The notes: generated by a model not told the origin, from the sequence alone. Counted from the first letter of the stretch, positions 7,712 through 16,942 are shown. The stretch is 41,403 bases of DNA from Candidatus Saccharimonadota bacterium (GCA_020428535.1 JAGQMS010000005.1:2275-43677), one strand, 5' to 3'. A program made the numbers and translations.

Positions 7712-9472
7712 CTATTCTCTCGTGACTCTTAATATTTCTTCAATTGATGTCATACCGATAGCGGCCTTAATAAAGCCATCGAGTTGCATTGTGACCATAC
7801 CTTCCTTGATTGCTAGATCTTGGATCTCGTCACTTGTTCCGTTTGCAACAATTAGTTTCTGAGTCTCATTAGAATTGTACAAAACCTCGTAGATACCCAT
7901 CCTACCTTTGTAGCCAGTACTATTGGCAGGCAGATCTTTTTTGGGGCGGTATAACGTTAGCTTTGGCGTCACAGGTTTTCCGAATGCTTCTTGAGCCGTA
8001 TTTACGAGCTTCATTAACCTTGCCCAGTCGGCGTCTGTTTTGATTCCAAAATTCTTTTCAAGTTCGCTTTTTTCATCTGCGCTAGGCTCGTAGGCCTCGC
8101 TTTCTTCCGGCACCAATCGCCTCACTAATCTTTGCCCAATTACTGCCCGAACTACTGAAGCAATGAGAAATGGCTCAATACCCATATCAAGTAAACGGGG
8201 AAGACAGGTTGCTGCATTATTGGTGTGTAATGTTGAAAATACTAAATGTCCGGTCAAGGCAGCTTGAACACCCAAGCCGGCAGTTTCACCATCTCGTATT
8301 TCACCAACCATAATGACGTTAGGGTCTTGCCTTAGAAGTGCCCGAAGACCGGCTGCAAATGTCATTCCAGCTGCAGGGTTTACTTGTGTTTGATTTACGC
8401 CTTCGAGCCGATATTCCACAGGGTCTTCGATTGTGGAAATATTTACCTCTGGCCTGTTCAATATGTGCAAAACGCTGTGAAGGGTAGTTGATTTTCCAGA
8501 GCCGGTTGGACCAGTGACCAAAATCATACCGTGCGGTTGAGAAGCAGCGTCATTTATTCTATCGAGCGCGATACCCCAGAAACCAAGTTGCAATAAGCTC
8601 AATGGCTCAGTCGATTCATCAAGAATACGCATAACTACTTTCTCGCCATCAGTGATTGGAAGCGTTGATACTCGGAAGGCAAAAACGCGCCCGTTTAGAT
8701 TGATCTTGAACCGCCCATCTTGTGGTGCACGACGCTCATCAATTTTCAAGTTCGCTAAGATCTTAATCCTAGAAACAAGAGCATTCATTGTGCGTTTTGG
8801 AAGCTTATTTGCCTCATTGAGGACGCCATCAATTCGGTAGCGAACTTGCACGTTTCTTTCGCGCGGCTCGATATGAATATCCGAAGCCCCGCTCTTAATC
8901 GCGTATTCTAAAATTAGGTTTACGGTTTGCGCGACAGGAGAATCTTCCGCTATATCTTCTTCTTTTACTTCATCGCTAGAATCATCTTCATCACCATCAT
9001 CCTGAGTTATGGTTTTAGTTATTTCGCCTGATAAATTACTCCTATATTGATCGATTGCAGCCAAGATGTTCAGATGTGTCGCCATATGAATCTGAATTGA
9101 GTTCCCGAAAAGCTTGTGAAGCACGTCAATTGCCTGTAAGTCGTCAGGATCTTCCATCGCTACTGATTTTTCGGCAGTATCAGCGCCACCTGCGAATAAA
9201 ACCATTCCGTAAATCTTCGCAATATGCTCAGGTAGTTGATGCAAAATTTCGCGGTCCAACTCCTTGGGGTTCAACTCAATAAAAGGTACTCCGATTTCCT
9301 CGGCGTACATTTTTATCAAGTCGTTTTCGCTAATAGTATTGGAAGATACAGCTAAATCTTTCAGTGAAACATGTTCAGTCAAAGCCTGCTCTTTGAGTTG
9401 GCTAATCTTAGCGTCATCAGCTTTCGCGCTTTTTTTTAGGATTTCAATTACTGTTTTTTCTGGTATCACCAT
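7712..9472 (-). CDS. pilB: T4P extension ATPase PilB
   Basis: GspE/PilB ATPase, 586 aa from the ATG at 9472. An MshE-like N-terminal domain occupies about residues 5-140, and an acidic linker (DDGDEDDSSDE) lies near 170. The ATPase core has Walker A GPTGSGKST near residue 321, the Asp box IEDPVEYRLEG and Walker B NVIMVGEIRD. The CxxC zinc motif that usually follows RR(L) is absent, replaced by RRLVPEESEAY. Upstream codons to 9562 are rejected because they contain the promoter (TATACT at 9487-9492). Powers pilin polymerisation together with PilC. No pilT-like gene is in the window. Confidence 0.93.
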   Translation of the reverse strand: MVIPEKTVIEILKKSAKADDAKISQLKEQALTEHVSLKDLAVSSNTISENDLIKMYAEEIGVPFIELNPKELDREILHQLPEHIAKIYGMVLFAGGADTAEKSVAMEDPDDLQAIDVLHKLFGNSIQIHMATHLNILAAIDQYRSNLSGEITKTITQDDGDEDDSSDEVKEEDIAEDSPVAQTVNLILEYAIKSGASDIHIEPRERNVQVRYRIDGVLNEANKLPKRTMNALVSRIKILANLKIDERRAPQDGRFKINLNGRVFAFRVSTLPITDGEKVVMRILDESTEPLSLLQLGFWGIALDRINDAASQPHGMILVTGPTGSGKSTTLHSVLHILNRPEVNISTIEDPVEYRLEGVNQTQVNPAAGMTFAAGLRALLRQDPNVIMVGEIRDGETAGLGVQAALTGHLVFSTLHTNNAATCLPRLLDMGIEPFLIASVVRAVIGQRLVRRLVPEESEAYEPSADEKSELEKNFGIKTDADWARLMKLVNTAQEAFGKPVTPKLTLYRPKKDLPANSTGYKGRMGIYEVLYNSNETQKLIVANGTSDEIQDLAIKEGMVTMQLDGFIKAAIGMTSIEEILRVTRE

Positions 9473-9486
9473 AATTCTTACGTATA

Positions 9487-9492
9487 AGTATA
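9487..9492 (-). promoter_or_regulatory. -10 box of the pilB-pilC operon
   Basis: TATACT on the minus strand, 14 nt before the pilB ATG. The predicted mRNA leader is only about 7 nt with no Shine-Dalgarno. Confidence 0.5.
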
Positions 9493-9555
9493 CCTCAGTT
9501 CTTTTTATCTTTATATTCTTAAATCGGAAAAATATGAATGTTGAGTAAATTACCT

Positions 9556-9584
9556 TTGTCAATCGGTCGGGCAGAAACTATACT
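9556..9584 (+). promoter_or_regulatory. recA promoter
   Basis: TTGTCA (9556-9561), 17-bp spacer, TATACT (9579-9584): a near-consensus sigma-70-type promoter. The leader is about 23 nt and contains GGAGGG (9601-9606). No clear LexA/SOS box was seen. Confidence 0.75.
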
Positions 9585-9613
9585 AAGGTATAACTTGACA
9601 GGAGGGTAAATCA

Positions 9614-10645
9614 GTGGCTAAAGCAAATTCTAGTAATACGGATGTTCCAGAAAAAAATAAAAATGAATCAGGCAAATCTCAAGCATTAAGTTTGGCAATG
9701 GACCAGATTGAAAAACAGTTTGGTAAGGGCGCCATTATGAAGATGGACGGGAGTTACAAGCTTGACGTCGAGACTATACCTACCGGATCCTTAAGCCTCG
9801 ATCTAGCTCTTGGTGGTGGTGTGCCAAAGGGTCGAATAATTGAGATCTATGGCCCAGAAAGTTCTGGTAAAACTACACTTAGCTTACATGTAGTAGCAGA
9901 AGTTCAGAAGTCTGGCGGTACAGCAGCTTTCGTTGATGCCGAGCACGCACTTGACCCTTCTTATGCAGAAAAGATCGGTGTTAAATTAGACACTCTACTT
10001 GTCTCACAGCCCGATAACGGAGAGCAGGCTCTTGAGATAGTCGAGACATTGGTCCGTTCCAATGCAGTCGATATTATAGTTGTGGACTCGGTGGCGGCTC
10101 TTGTTCCCCAAGCAGAAATAGAAGGTGATATGGGCGACGCTCATATGGGGCTTCAGGCAAGACTCATGAGTCAAGCGCTTAGAAAACTCACAGGAGTTAT
10201 TAATAAAAGTAAAACCACCGTCATATTTCTAAATCAACTTCGCATGAAGATCGGGGTTATGTTCGGTAATCCAGAAACGACAACCGGTGGTAACGCTCTA
10301 AAGTTCTATGCATCTGTACGCATGGACATTCGTAGAACCAGTCAAATTAAAAGTGGCGAAGATGTAATCGGGAATAGAACTCGAGTAAAAGTGGTAAAAA
10401 ACAAGATTGCTCCACCATTTAGAGAGGCAGAATTCGACATCATGTATAACCACGGAATATCTAGAGAGGGTGATGTTCTTGATTTGGCTACTGAAAAAGG
10501 GTTAGTGGAAAAAGCAGGTGCCTGGTTTAGTTATAACGGCGAAAAAATTTCACAAGGACGAGAAGCCGCTAAACAGTATTTGATTGATAATCCAAAAGTT
10601 CTAGAAGAACTTGATTCCAAGATTCGTGAAATCGCCAGCGTCTAG
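9614..10645 (+). CDS. recA: Recombinase RecA
   Basis: 343 aa, full RecA. Seen: Walker [10 protein letters not shown] near residue 75, [10 protein letters not shown], Walker [13 protein letters not shown], loop L1/L2 region with [19 protein letters not shown] and the [17 protein letters not shown] stretch. The C-terminal acidic tail is short. Starts at GTG with GGAGGG 7 nt upstream. Catalyses ATP-dependent strand exchange in homologous recombination. It is followed 7 nt later by recX, its usual regulator. Confidence 0.98.
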   Translation: MAKANSSNTDVPEKNKNESGKSQALSLAMDQIEKQFGKGAIMKMDGSYKLDVETIPTGSLSLDLALGGGVPKGRIIEIYGPESSGKTTLSLHVVAEVQKSGGTAAFVDAEHALDPSYAEKIGVKLDTLLVSQPDNGEQALEIVETLVRSNAVDIIVVDSVAALVPQAEIEGDMGDAHMGLQARLMSQALRKLTGVINKSKTTVIFLNQLRMKIGVMFGNPETTTGGNALKFYASVRMDIRRTSQIKSGEDVIGNRTRVKVVKNKIAPPFREAEFDIMYNHGISREGDVLDLATEKGLVEKAGAWFSYNGEKISQGREAAKQYLIDNPKVLEELDSKIREIASV

Positions 10646-10652
10646 ATAGCAA

Positions 10653-11288
10653 ATGAAAATAACCGCAATCAAATCACAGAAGCGCGATGAAGAACGCGTA
10701 AGTGTGTTTGTGGATGGTAAATACAGCTTTTCACTCACCATTTCTCAGCTACTCGAGAACAAGGTTAAACAAGGGCAAGAGATAGATGAGGGAGAACTTA
10801 CCTTTTTTAGAAAGCTATCGAATGAGGGCAAAATTCGATTTCGAGCAATGGCATGGGTAATGTCTCGCCCTAGATCGGTCAAAGAGCTGAGAGATTATTT
10901 AAAAAAAACGAGTTTCAGGGAAAAAATAAAGGGACAAAATTTTGGCGAAGATTTTATTGCTAACTTAATAGAGGATTTTATCGCTAGAGGATGGGTAAGT
11001 GATCAATATTTTGCAGAGTGGTGGATCGGTAGAAGCTCCCGACAAAATTCAAGTAGACTGCAAATTATTAATGAATTACGTTCCAAGGGAATCGAAAAAT
11101 CAATTATCGATGAAGTCCTAAAATCGCGTAATGAAGCCGATAGCCTGAGGAATCTGGTAGAACGCTTAAAAAACAAATCAAAATACCAAGATCAAATGAA
11201 GCTAAAGCGATACCTAGCGAGTAAAGGCTACGGCTATTCTTCCATTGAAGAAGTATTGGCGGAAGGCAATGAAGAGAACGCTGGCTGA
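10653..11288 (+). CDS. recX: RecA regulator RecX
   Basis: 211 aa three-helix-repeat protein of the RecX family. Motifs such as RSVKELRDYLKK and FIARGWVSDQYFAEWW match RecX repeats; N-terminal MKITAIKSQKRDEERVSVFVDG fits the family. Immediately downstream of recA, so probably co-transcribed. Known role: binds RecA filaments and limits their activity. Its last 55 nt overlap the convergent PRC-barrel gene. Confidence 0.9.
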   Translation: MKITAIKSQKRDEERVSVFVDGKYSFSLTISQLLENKVKQGQEIDEGELTFFRKLSNEGKIRFRAMAWVMSRPRSVKELRDYLKKTSFREKIKGQNFGEDFIANLIEDFIARGWVSDQYFAEWWIGRSSRQNSSRLQIINELRSKGIEKSIIDEVLKSRNEADSLRNLVERLKNKSKYQDQMKLKRYLASKGYGYSSIEEVLAEGNEENAG

Positions 11289-11803
11289 GCTTGTTTTTGA
11301 TTTTTTTGTTTAGCAGACTCTCTTACCTCATTACCACTGATCCTCACATATTTTTGAGAAACTTCGATGATTTGCGAACGATCGATTGTCAATCTTGAAG
11401 TATTAAGTGCCTTCCATATATTTGGGCTGACATATAACTTACGTATGTAAAAAGTTAGATTTTCTACTGCGTAGTCAGCTACTTTGCCAATTGGGAATCT
11501 ACCGGATATAACTTTTTTATCAATCAGATTGAAATTAAGATCAATAATTTTTTTTAGTCTATGGGCGTCACTAGGGTTCAGAATTTCATCTATATCATTT
11601 ATCACAATACCCTGAGGTGAAGCTTCTCTAATATCTTTTGTCAGTAGTAAATGTGGCTCTTTAAAGCCACCAATTTTAACCCATAATGCATCAATTTTGA
11701 GTGAGTGAGGATTAATTAGATGGCCAATAACCGTTCCTACTTTGGTGCCGATCCTAATGGACAAGACCGGTATTTTAGCGAATGAGCTTCCGAGTAATAG
11801 CAT
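11234..11803 (-). CDS. PRC-barrel domain protein
   Basis: 189 aa with two PRC-barrel-like halves: an N-terminal MLLLGSSFAKIPVLS with GTKVGTVIG, and a second beginning near KKVISGRFPIGKVADYAVE (about residue 95). The C-terminus is a polar, Gln/Ser-rich tail. PRC barrels occur in RimM-like and other RNA- or membrane-associated proteins; this stand-alone type has no established role. Transcribed toward recX, with the two coding regions overlapping at their ends. Confidence 0.78.
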   Translation of the reverse strand: MLLLGSSFAKIPVLSIRIGTKVGTVIGHLINPHSLKIDALWVKIGGFKEPHLLLTKDIREASPQGIVINDIDEILNPSDAHRLKKIIDLNFNLIDKKVISGRFPIGKVADYAVENLTFYIRKLYVSPNIWKALNTSRLTIDRSQIIEVSQKYVRISGNEVRESAKQKNQKQAQPAFSSLPSANTSSMEE

Positions 11804-11878
11804 ATATACATATTCAGTATATCGAAGCTTTAATTAAAACATCTAGCAAAACGAAATTTTTTATGTATCATAAAGCTA

Positions 11879-13393
11879 ATGTCTATATTTCAGCGTATAT
11901 TCAGAATAAAGATTCTATCAGTTATTATTGCGTTGATTTATACAAATATGTTTCTTGCGCCACTTGTTTCAGCTCAGTCTACTCCAATACAAACAGCCAG
12001 AATTCTAATAACTGAACTTCAGACAGAATCGCTTACAGATTCAAACGAAGAATTTATCGAGATCACGAACATTTCCGGAGAAACCATTGATCTAAGCGGG
12101 TGGACTATCCAATACCGTGCGGCGAGTGGTACTTCCTGGAGCGATAAGGCAGTTTTGAGTGGGTATCTTTACCCAGACGGTTCATTAGTAATATCTTCAC
12201 AGACCTACCTTACTGATATATCTAGCTTTTTTTGGAGCCAAACCGGCGGAGTTTTGGCTGCCACAGGTGGAAATATAAGGCTACTTCCAGCAAATGCTGT
12301 TGATGCTGAAGATACTTTAGCATGGGGAACTGGTGTTTATGGTGAAGGAGAACCTGCCAATAAAGCACCAAAAGGCGAAACATTACAGCGTAAAAATACT
12401 GACGGCGTGTGGCAGGATACCAATAACAATGTTGATGATTTTGTCTCCTCTTTGGCAGAGCCTATAGCCAGTAATATCGAGCCACCCGCTGATCAAACTC
12501 CACCCGACCAGCAAAACCAAGACAACAACCCTACGCAACCAGTCGATGATACCCAAACCTCTGACCCAGTTAACGACACTCCTCCAGTAGATACTGGTGA
12601 AAATACTGAAACCCCTCAAGATCCTGTCGTATCTGACCAGACTAACCAACAGCAGGTTCCCGAAGTAGATCTCGCAGACCCTGTAATTAACGAGTTGTTG
12701 ATTGACCCAGCCATGCCCCAAACCGATGCTCTTGATGAGTGGGTTGAGCTTTACAACCCCAATGACACAGAGTTACCGCTCAAAGGCTACAAGATTCAAA
12801 CAGGCACCACTTTTAGTCATAGTTATTCCTTTGTCGATGCAGATACTATCCAGCCTCATGGCTATTTAGTTATATATTCAGCTGATACAAACCTTACACT
12901 CAGTAATACAGCAGGCGCGGTAAGATTAATCACTCCAGACGGCATAGTTGGTGAACAAGTTGTTCAATATGATGATTCTGAGGAAGGGAATAGTTTTGCA
13001 CTTGATACCGATGGTACATGGAAATGGACAACTACGCCTACGCCCATGGCCTTTAATACAATTACCCTCAAGCCAGAGGTTTTGCCAAAGCCCAAAACAA
13101 CAACTGCTAAATCTACATCTAAATCCACGAAGTCTACGTCTAAAACTACTGCCAAACCCAAAACTACAGCCGTAAAGTCGTCTACCACAAAGAATGCAAG
13201 CTCTACTAACGTTGAATCCGTGCCACAATTTGATGACACTCCCGATCCACGTGCTCACAATGTTGCTATTGCGGTATTTGTGGTTTTAGCGGTAGGCTAT
13301 GCATGTTATGAATACAGAGATGACTTTATCCAAAAAGTGCGACTCATTAGAAGATACCTTGATGCTAGGAGAGCTGCTAGGACGGGCTTGTAG
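11879..13393 (+). CDS. Surface protein with two lamin-tail (LTD) domains
   Basis: 504 aa. Signal peptide residues 1-33 (basic start, hydrophobic core, likely cleavage after LVSA). First LTD domain about residues 40-165 (ILITELQ, EFIEITN, DLSGWTI). A Pro/Gln/Asp/Thr-rich linker covers about 200-270. Second LTD about 275-395 (VINELLIDP, DEWVELYNPND). A Lys/Thr/Ser-rich stalk follows at about 400-445, with a C-terminal membrane helix near residue 460-478 and a basic cytoplasmic tail. Bacterial LTD domains are extracellular Ig-like modules. The layout suggests a membrane-anchored surface stalk; no LPxTG motif is present. TATCAT lies 7 nt before the ATG. Confidence 0.85.
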   Translation: MSIFQRIFRIKILSVIIALIYTNMFLAPLVSAQSTPIQTARILITELQTESLTDSNEEFIEITNISGETIDLSGWTIQYRAASGTSWSDKAVLSGYLYPDGSLVISSQTYLTDISSFFWSQTGGVLAATGGNIRLLPANAVDAEDTLAWGTGVYGEGEPANKAPKGETLQRKNTDGVWQDTNNNVDDFVSSLAEPIASNIEPPADQTPPDQQNQDNNPTQPVDDTQTSDPVNDTPPVDTGENTETPQDPVVSDQTNQQQVPEVDLADPVINELLIDPAMPQTDALDEWVELYNPNDTELPLKGYKIQTGTTFSHSYSFVDADTIQPHGYLVIYSADTNLTLSNTAGAVRLITPDGIVGEQVVQYDDSEEGNSFALDTDGTWKWTTTPTPMAFNTITLKPEVLPKPKTTTAKSTSKSTKSTSKTTAKPKTTAVKSSTTKNASSTNVESVPQFDDTPDPRAHNVAIAVFVVLAVGYACYEYRDDFIQKVRLIRRYLDARRAARTGL

Positions 13394-13778
13394 GGGCGGC
13401 GAAGTATTTGAGCTGATTAGCGATCTGGGCGGTGGGAAGACGAGCTTAGTCCATGGTATGGCAAGAGCTTTTGGGGTAGAGGATCAGGTAACTAGCCCAA
13501 CCTTTTCCATAAATAATACCTATATGTCGGACAGTCTAACTTTGCAACATTTTGATTTTTTTCGTCTTACCAAATCTGGAGTCGTGGGAGAAGAGCTAAA
13601 AGAATATTTGGGCGATAAGGATTCAATCGTAGTTATTGAATGGGGTGAAATCGTGCATGATATTTTGCCAATAGACAGAGTAACAATTCATATTTGGACA
13701 ACAGATGTAGAAAAAAGACTCTTTGAGATTAAATACCCGATACAATTAGAGTACTTAGTAGAGGGGTTGAAGGCATGA
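13320..13778 (+). CDS. tsaE: tRNA t6A modification ATPase TsaE
   Basis: About 152 aa. Walker A region SDLGGGKTSLVHGMARA, then the family motif VTSPTFSINNTY and the HFDFFRL segment. Works with TsaB, TsaD and TsaC to make t6A37 on ANN-decoding tRNAs. Start chosen at the third in-frame ATG because it gives the family's usual N-terminal length; ATGs at 13299 and 13308 are alternatives. All of them place the start inside the 3' end of the LTD gene. Followed by tsaB with an ATGA overlap. Confidence 0.9.
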   Translation: MTLSKKCDSLEDTLMLGELLGRACRGGEVFELISDLGGGKTSLVHGMARAFGVEDQVTSPTFSINNTYMSDSLTLQHFDFFRLTKSGVVGEELKEYLGDKDSIVVIEWGEIVHDILPIDRVTIHIWTTDVEKRLFEIKYPIQLEYLVEGLKA

Positions 13779-14167
13779 ATATTCTCTATCTTAAAACTGA
13801 TGGGCCAACGACTTACCTAGGCCTGGCCTTAGCAGGCAAACTAGTTCAGGAAGTAAATTGGGAATCTGGAAAAGATTTAGCCAGAGACTTACTCAGCAAA
13901 ATTGCTAGTATCTTCGAAGCTTCTGAGACTAAGTTGGAGAATATCGACGGCATAGTAATTTACAAAGGTCCTGGATCATTCACGTCGCTAAGGATAGGTT
14001 GCACCGTTGCAAATACTTTGTCGTATAGTCGGGGTGTACCAATTGTTGGAACTAGTGACCTCCACTGGATGAGCGACGGAATGGAGAGGTTAAAAGCAGG
14101 GGAAAATGACAAGATAGTCATTCCGGAATATGGAGCAGAGCCGAATATAACTCCGCAAAAAAAGTAG
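13775..14167 (+). CDS. tsaB: Short TsaB, tRNA t6A scaffold protein
   Basis: 130 aa; ASKHA-fold TsaB N-terminal domain only. Seen: MNILYLKTDGPTTYLGLA, then IDGIVIYKGPGSFTSLRIG with the GPGSFTxLRIG signature near residues 68-78, then GVPIVGTSDL. Bacterial TsaB is usually over 200 aa, so the second domain is missing. The C-terminus ends in a Pro/Lys-rich tail, with no sign of frameshift in the following 130 nt. Overlaps tsaE by 4 nt. Confidence 0.87.
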   Translation: MNILYLKTDGPTTYLGLALAGKLVQEVNWESGKDLARDLLSKIASIFEASETKLENIDGIVIYKGPGSFTSLRIGCTVANTLSYSRGVPIVGTSDLHWMSDGMERLKAGENDKIVIPEYGAEPNITPQKK

Positions 14168-14296
14168 AAAACACAACATCTTATAAAATTGATGTTTGAC
14201 AATCTCATCTGGATAGATCAGAATTAACGTAGCGTTTTTAAACACATAAAATAAACTCAAATAACAAAACACCAATATTAAAAACGTGAAAATAAA

Positions 14297-15265
14297 ATGA
14301 ATACCGATATAAAAATTCCAGAAAATATTCCTATATCCAATAATAGCCCATCCGAAGATAGGCTTGATGCGTATATGGTAGATTCAGTAGCTAGAGCGAA
14401 GAGCCTGCTAGATACGAAAGTTGGTTCAGCCACTCAGCCAGTCGTGTCAATTCAGGAAGAAAATATCAGCAATATAGTTAGCACCATTCAGGAAGTAGCT
14501 GGCGCAAAGAAATCAAAAACAGATTTGCGTAAAATTGCCTCCGAAACACTAAATACTCTATTACATCAACCAAAGGTTCTACTAAAGAACAAGTTATTTT
14601 ACGCTGTATTAGTTGCTGTATTTACGCCAGTATTATTTGGTGTGTTAGTTTCTGCATTTATGAATTTCAGTAATAATTCGGTCAATAAGAAGTTAAGCAG
14701 TTTAAACCCAGTAGCTGACGCCGCTTCAGCACAAACAGAGAGTCAAGCCTCATCCCTTCCTAGTGAAGACGTGATTCCCCAAGTTGTAATTGATAATTAT
14801 TCCGTTCCGGCAACAACTCCCAAATACTTAGAAGTACCCTCAATAGGCATTCAAAAAACTAGAATACTTCAGGTCGGCCTAGATGATAAAAGCCAAATCA
14901 GAACAACTCGGAGTGTTTGGGATACAGGTTGGTATGAAGCAAGTTCAAAGCCAAATGATGCTTCTGGGTCTGTATTAATTGGAGGATATATCAGTGGCAA
15001 AAATGATGTCGGCGTTTTTTATAACTTATACAAGCTAACGGATGGTGACATGGTGAAGGTTACGACGGGCGATAATCACGAATATTCTTATAAAATTATC
15101 TCTAAGACGTCGATTCCTGATGGTGATTATGATGTAAGTAAATTTACGCAATCAATAAACACCGACAAGCCGGGGCTTACGCTTATTACGTTCGAAGGTG
15201 AGTTGAATCCAAAAACAGGCACCCAAGAACAGAGGATGGCAGTTTTTGCTATTCGAGTTGAGTAG
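14297..15265 (+). CDS. Sortase-fold protein lacking catalytic His and Cys
   Basis: 322 aa: long polar cytoplasmic N-terminus, one membrane helix (about residues 108-127), linker, and a sortase domain from about 175 to the end. The domain is well conserved around LEVPSIGIQKTRI, VLIGGYISGKNDVGVFYNLYKL and GLTLITFEGE. In active sortases these read LI(D/G)GHxSG and TLITC. Here the His position is Tyr231 (TAT) and the Cys position is Phe299 (TTC), each one base from CAT and TGC. Arg313 (EQRMAVFAI) is retained. A transpeptidase reaction is therefore not expected. It could be a binding or scaffolding pseudoenzyme; it is an intact, well-kept reading frame. Confidence 0.85.
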   Translation: MNTDIKIPENIPISNNSPSEDRLDAYMVDSVARAKSLLDTKVGSATQPVVSIQEENISNIVSTIQEVAGAKKSKTDLRKIASETLNTLLHQPKVLLKNKLFYAVLVAVFTPVLFGVLVSAFMNFSNNSVNKKLSSLNPVADAASAQTESQASSLPSEDVIPQVVIDNYSVPATTPKYLEVPSIGIQKTRILQVGLDDKSQIRTTRSVWDTGWYEASSKPNDASGSVLIGGYISGKNDVGVFYNLYKLTDGDMVKVTTGDNHEYSYKIISKTSIPDGDYDVSKFTQSINTDKPGLTLITFEGELNPKTGTQEQRMAVFAIRVE

Positions 15266-15281
15266 GTATACAATTTAAATA

Positions 15282-15315
15282 ATCTGAGGATATAAAAAAG
15301 AATTTTATCTCAGAT
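15282..15315. repeat. Inverted repeat between sortase-like gene and rny
   Basis: ATCTGAG (15282-15288) and CTCAGAT (15309-15315) around an A/T-rich loop. It could be a weak terminator or processing stem; no T-run follows. The remaining intergenic sequence up to 15417 shows no clear feature. Confidence 0.35.
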
Positions 15316-15427
15316 ATTACAGACATTTAATTAGAATCATCGGAAATACTAATCGCAAAAATATTGGCTAGTGAAGTGAAAGCGATTGCCAACACAGCGA
15401 CTGTTTCCACGATATAGAAGGGGAGAT

Positions 15428-16942
15428 ATGGAACCAATTACTATAGTTTTGGCGCTTGTTGGCGTTGTCGTTGGCTTTGGTGTAAATCAAAGCATGACAA
15501 AAAAGAAGCTTGGTAGTGCAGCGGCTGAGGCCGAAAAGCAGCTTGAGAAAGCAAAAAAAGAGAGTAGCAAACTAGTCCAGGAAGCTAGAGACGAAGCGGC
15601 AAAAATTGCGGATGAGGCTAGAAAAGACGAAGCAACCAGAAGAAAAGAATTTAAGGATGTTGAAAATCGTCTTGTCGCCAGAGAAGAATCGCTAGATAAG
15701 AAATTAGATGATCTAGACAAGCGTAGTGAGAAATTACGTGCGAGTGAAGTTGAAGTCGAAGAACTTAAGAACGAGATACGCGAACTTCGTACCAAACAGC
15801 AAGAGAAACTTGAGAAAATCGCAAAACTCAAACAGTCAGAAGCTGCAGAAAAATTAATGCAGATGACCGAGAGAGATATTCGTGAAGACCTCAAAGGTTT
15901 AATTTTCAAACTTCAAACTGAAGCCAAGGAAAACGCCGAAGAACTAGCCGCAGCAGAAATGATCGCTGCTATGGAACGCATGGCTAATGACGTTACAGCT
16001 GAGCGGACCGTTACTGCCTTAAAACTTGAAGACGAAGAAATGAAGGGGAGAATCATCGGTAAGGAGGGTCGAAACATTCAGGCTCTTCAAAGAGAAACCG
16101 GTGTTGATATCTTGGTTGACGACACTCCAGGTTACGTGGTTATCTCAACTTTCGACCCTGTTAGGCGCGAAGTTGCAAGACAGTCTCTTGAAATGCTAAT
16201 GAAGGATGGTCGTATCCATCCAGCGCGTATAGAAGAAGTAGTAGCAAAGGCTCAGGCTAATGTTCAGAAAGAAGTTGTACGTGCTGCTGAAGATGCTGCT
16301 CGTGAAGTAGGCGTCGTAGGCATGCCGAAAGAAGTACTTCAACTTCTTGGTGAGCTGAAGTATCGAACAAGTTACGGCCAAAATGTCTTAAAGCACTCTA
16401 TTGAAATGGCCCAGATTTCTGCAATTATTGCTGAACAAATCGGGGCTGATGTGAAGATTTGTAAGTACGGTGCACTATGTCACGATCTAGGAAAGGCACT
16501 TTCACACAAAGTTGAAGGCAAACACCATCATATTAGTGGTGAAATGCTCCGAAAGTATGGTGTCCCTGAAGAAATTGCACATGCCGCTGAAGCACATCAC
16601 GATGACATTGAGGCTACAACACTTGAGGCAATGGTTGTCCGTGTAGTCGACGCAATCAGCGCAGCAAGACCTGGCGCAAGAAATATCTCAGCCGAGAACT
16701 TTGCTGAGAGAATGAGAGACCTAGAAAATACTGCTCTAAGCTTCCCGGGCATCGAAAAAGCATACGCAATCAGTGCTGGTCGAGAGATACGGGTGTTCGT
16801 ACGACCACAAGAACTTGATGACCTATCTGCCATCAAAACTGCACGTGATATCGCCACCAAGATTGAATCTACAATGCAGTATCCTGGGACTATCAAAGTC
16901 ATGGTCCTCCGAGAAACCCGAGCCATAGAATACGCTAAGTAA
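15428..16942 (+). CDS. rny: Ribonuclease Y
   Basis: 504 aa from ATG 15428, which has GAAGGGGAG just upstream; the in-frame ATG at 15386 lacks this. N-terminal membrane helix (residues 4-22), long coiled coil (about 30-165), KH domain (GRIIGKEGRNIQALQ) near 210-270, and HD domain with the CHDLGKA motif near 355 and HHDD near 395. Endoribonuclease that starts mRNA decay at the membrane. Its stop overlaps the ymdB start (TAATG), the same pairing seen in many Gram-positives. Confidence 0.97.
   Translation: MEPITIVLALVGVVVGFGVNQSMTKKKLGSAAAEAEKQLEKAKKESSKLVQEARDEAAKIADEARKDEATRRKEFKDVENRLVAREESLDKKLDDLDKRSEKLRASEVEVEELKNEIRELRTKQQEKLEKIAKLKQSEAAEKLMQMTERDIREDLKGLIFKLQTEAKENAEELAAAEMIAAMERMANDVTAERTVTALKLEDEEMKGRIIGKEGRNIQALQRETGVDILVDDTPGYVVISTFDPVRREVARQSLEMLMKDGRIHPARIEEVVAKAQANVQKEVVRAAEDAAREVGVVGMPKEVLQLLGELKYRTSYGQNVLKHSIEMAQISAIIAEQIGADVKICKYGALCHDLGKALSHKVEGKHHHISGEMLRKYGVPEEIAHAAEAHHDDIEATTLEAMVVRVVDAISAARPGARNISAENFAERMRDLENTALSFPGIEKAYAISAGREIRVFVRPQELDDLSAIKTARDIATKIESTMQYPGTIKVMVLRETRAIEYAK

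Noticed and set aside
9473-9562. N-terminal extension of PilB
   Set aside because: It lies upstream of the -10 box and encodes Lys/Phe-rich sequence unlike the family; the ATG at 9472 is the better start.
12383-13258. Minus and alternate-frame ORFs inside the LTD gene
   Set aside because: They follow the repetitive Pro/Thr/Lys coding sequence and have no ribosome sites or recognisable domains.
15487-16926. Long minus-strand ORFs opposite rny
   Set aside because: They are Ser/Leu-rich shadows of the Glu/Lys-rich coiled coil and HD domain on the plus strand.
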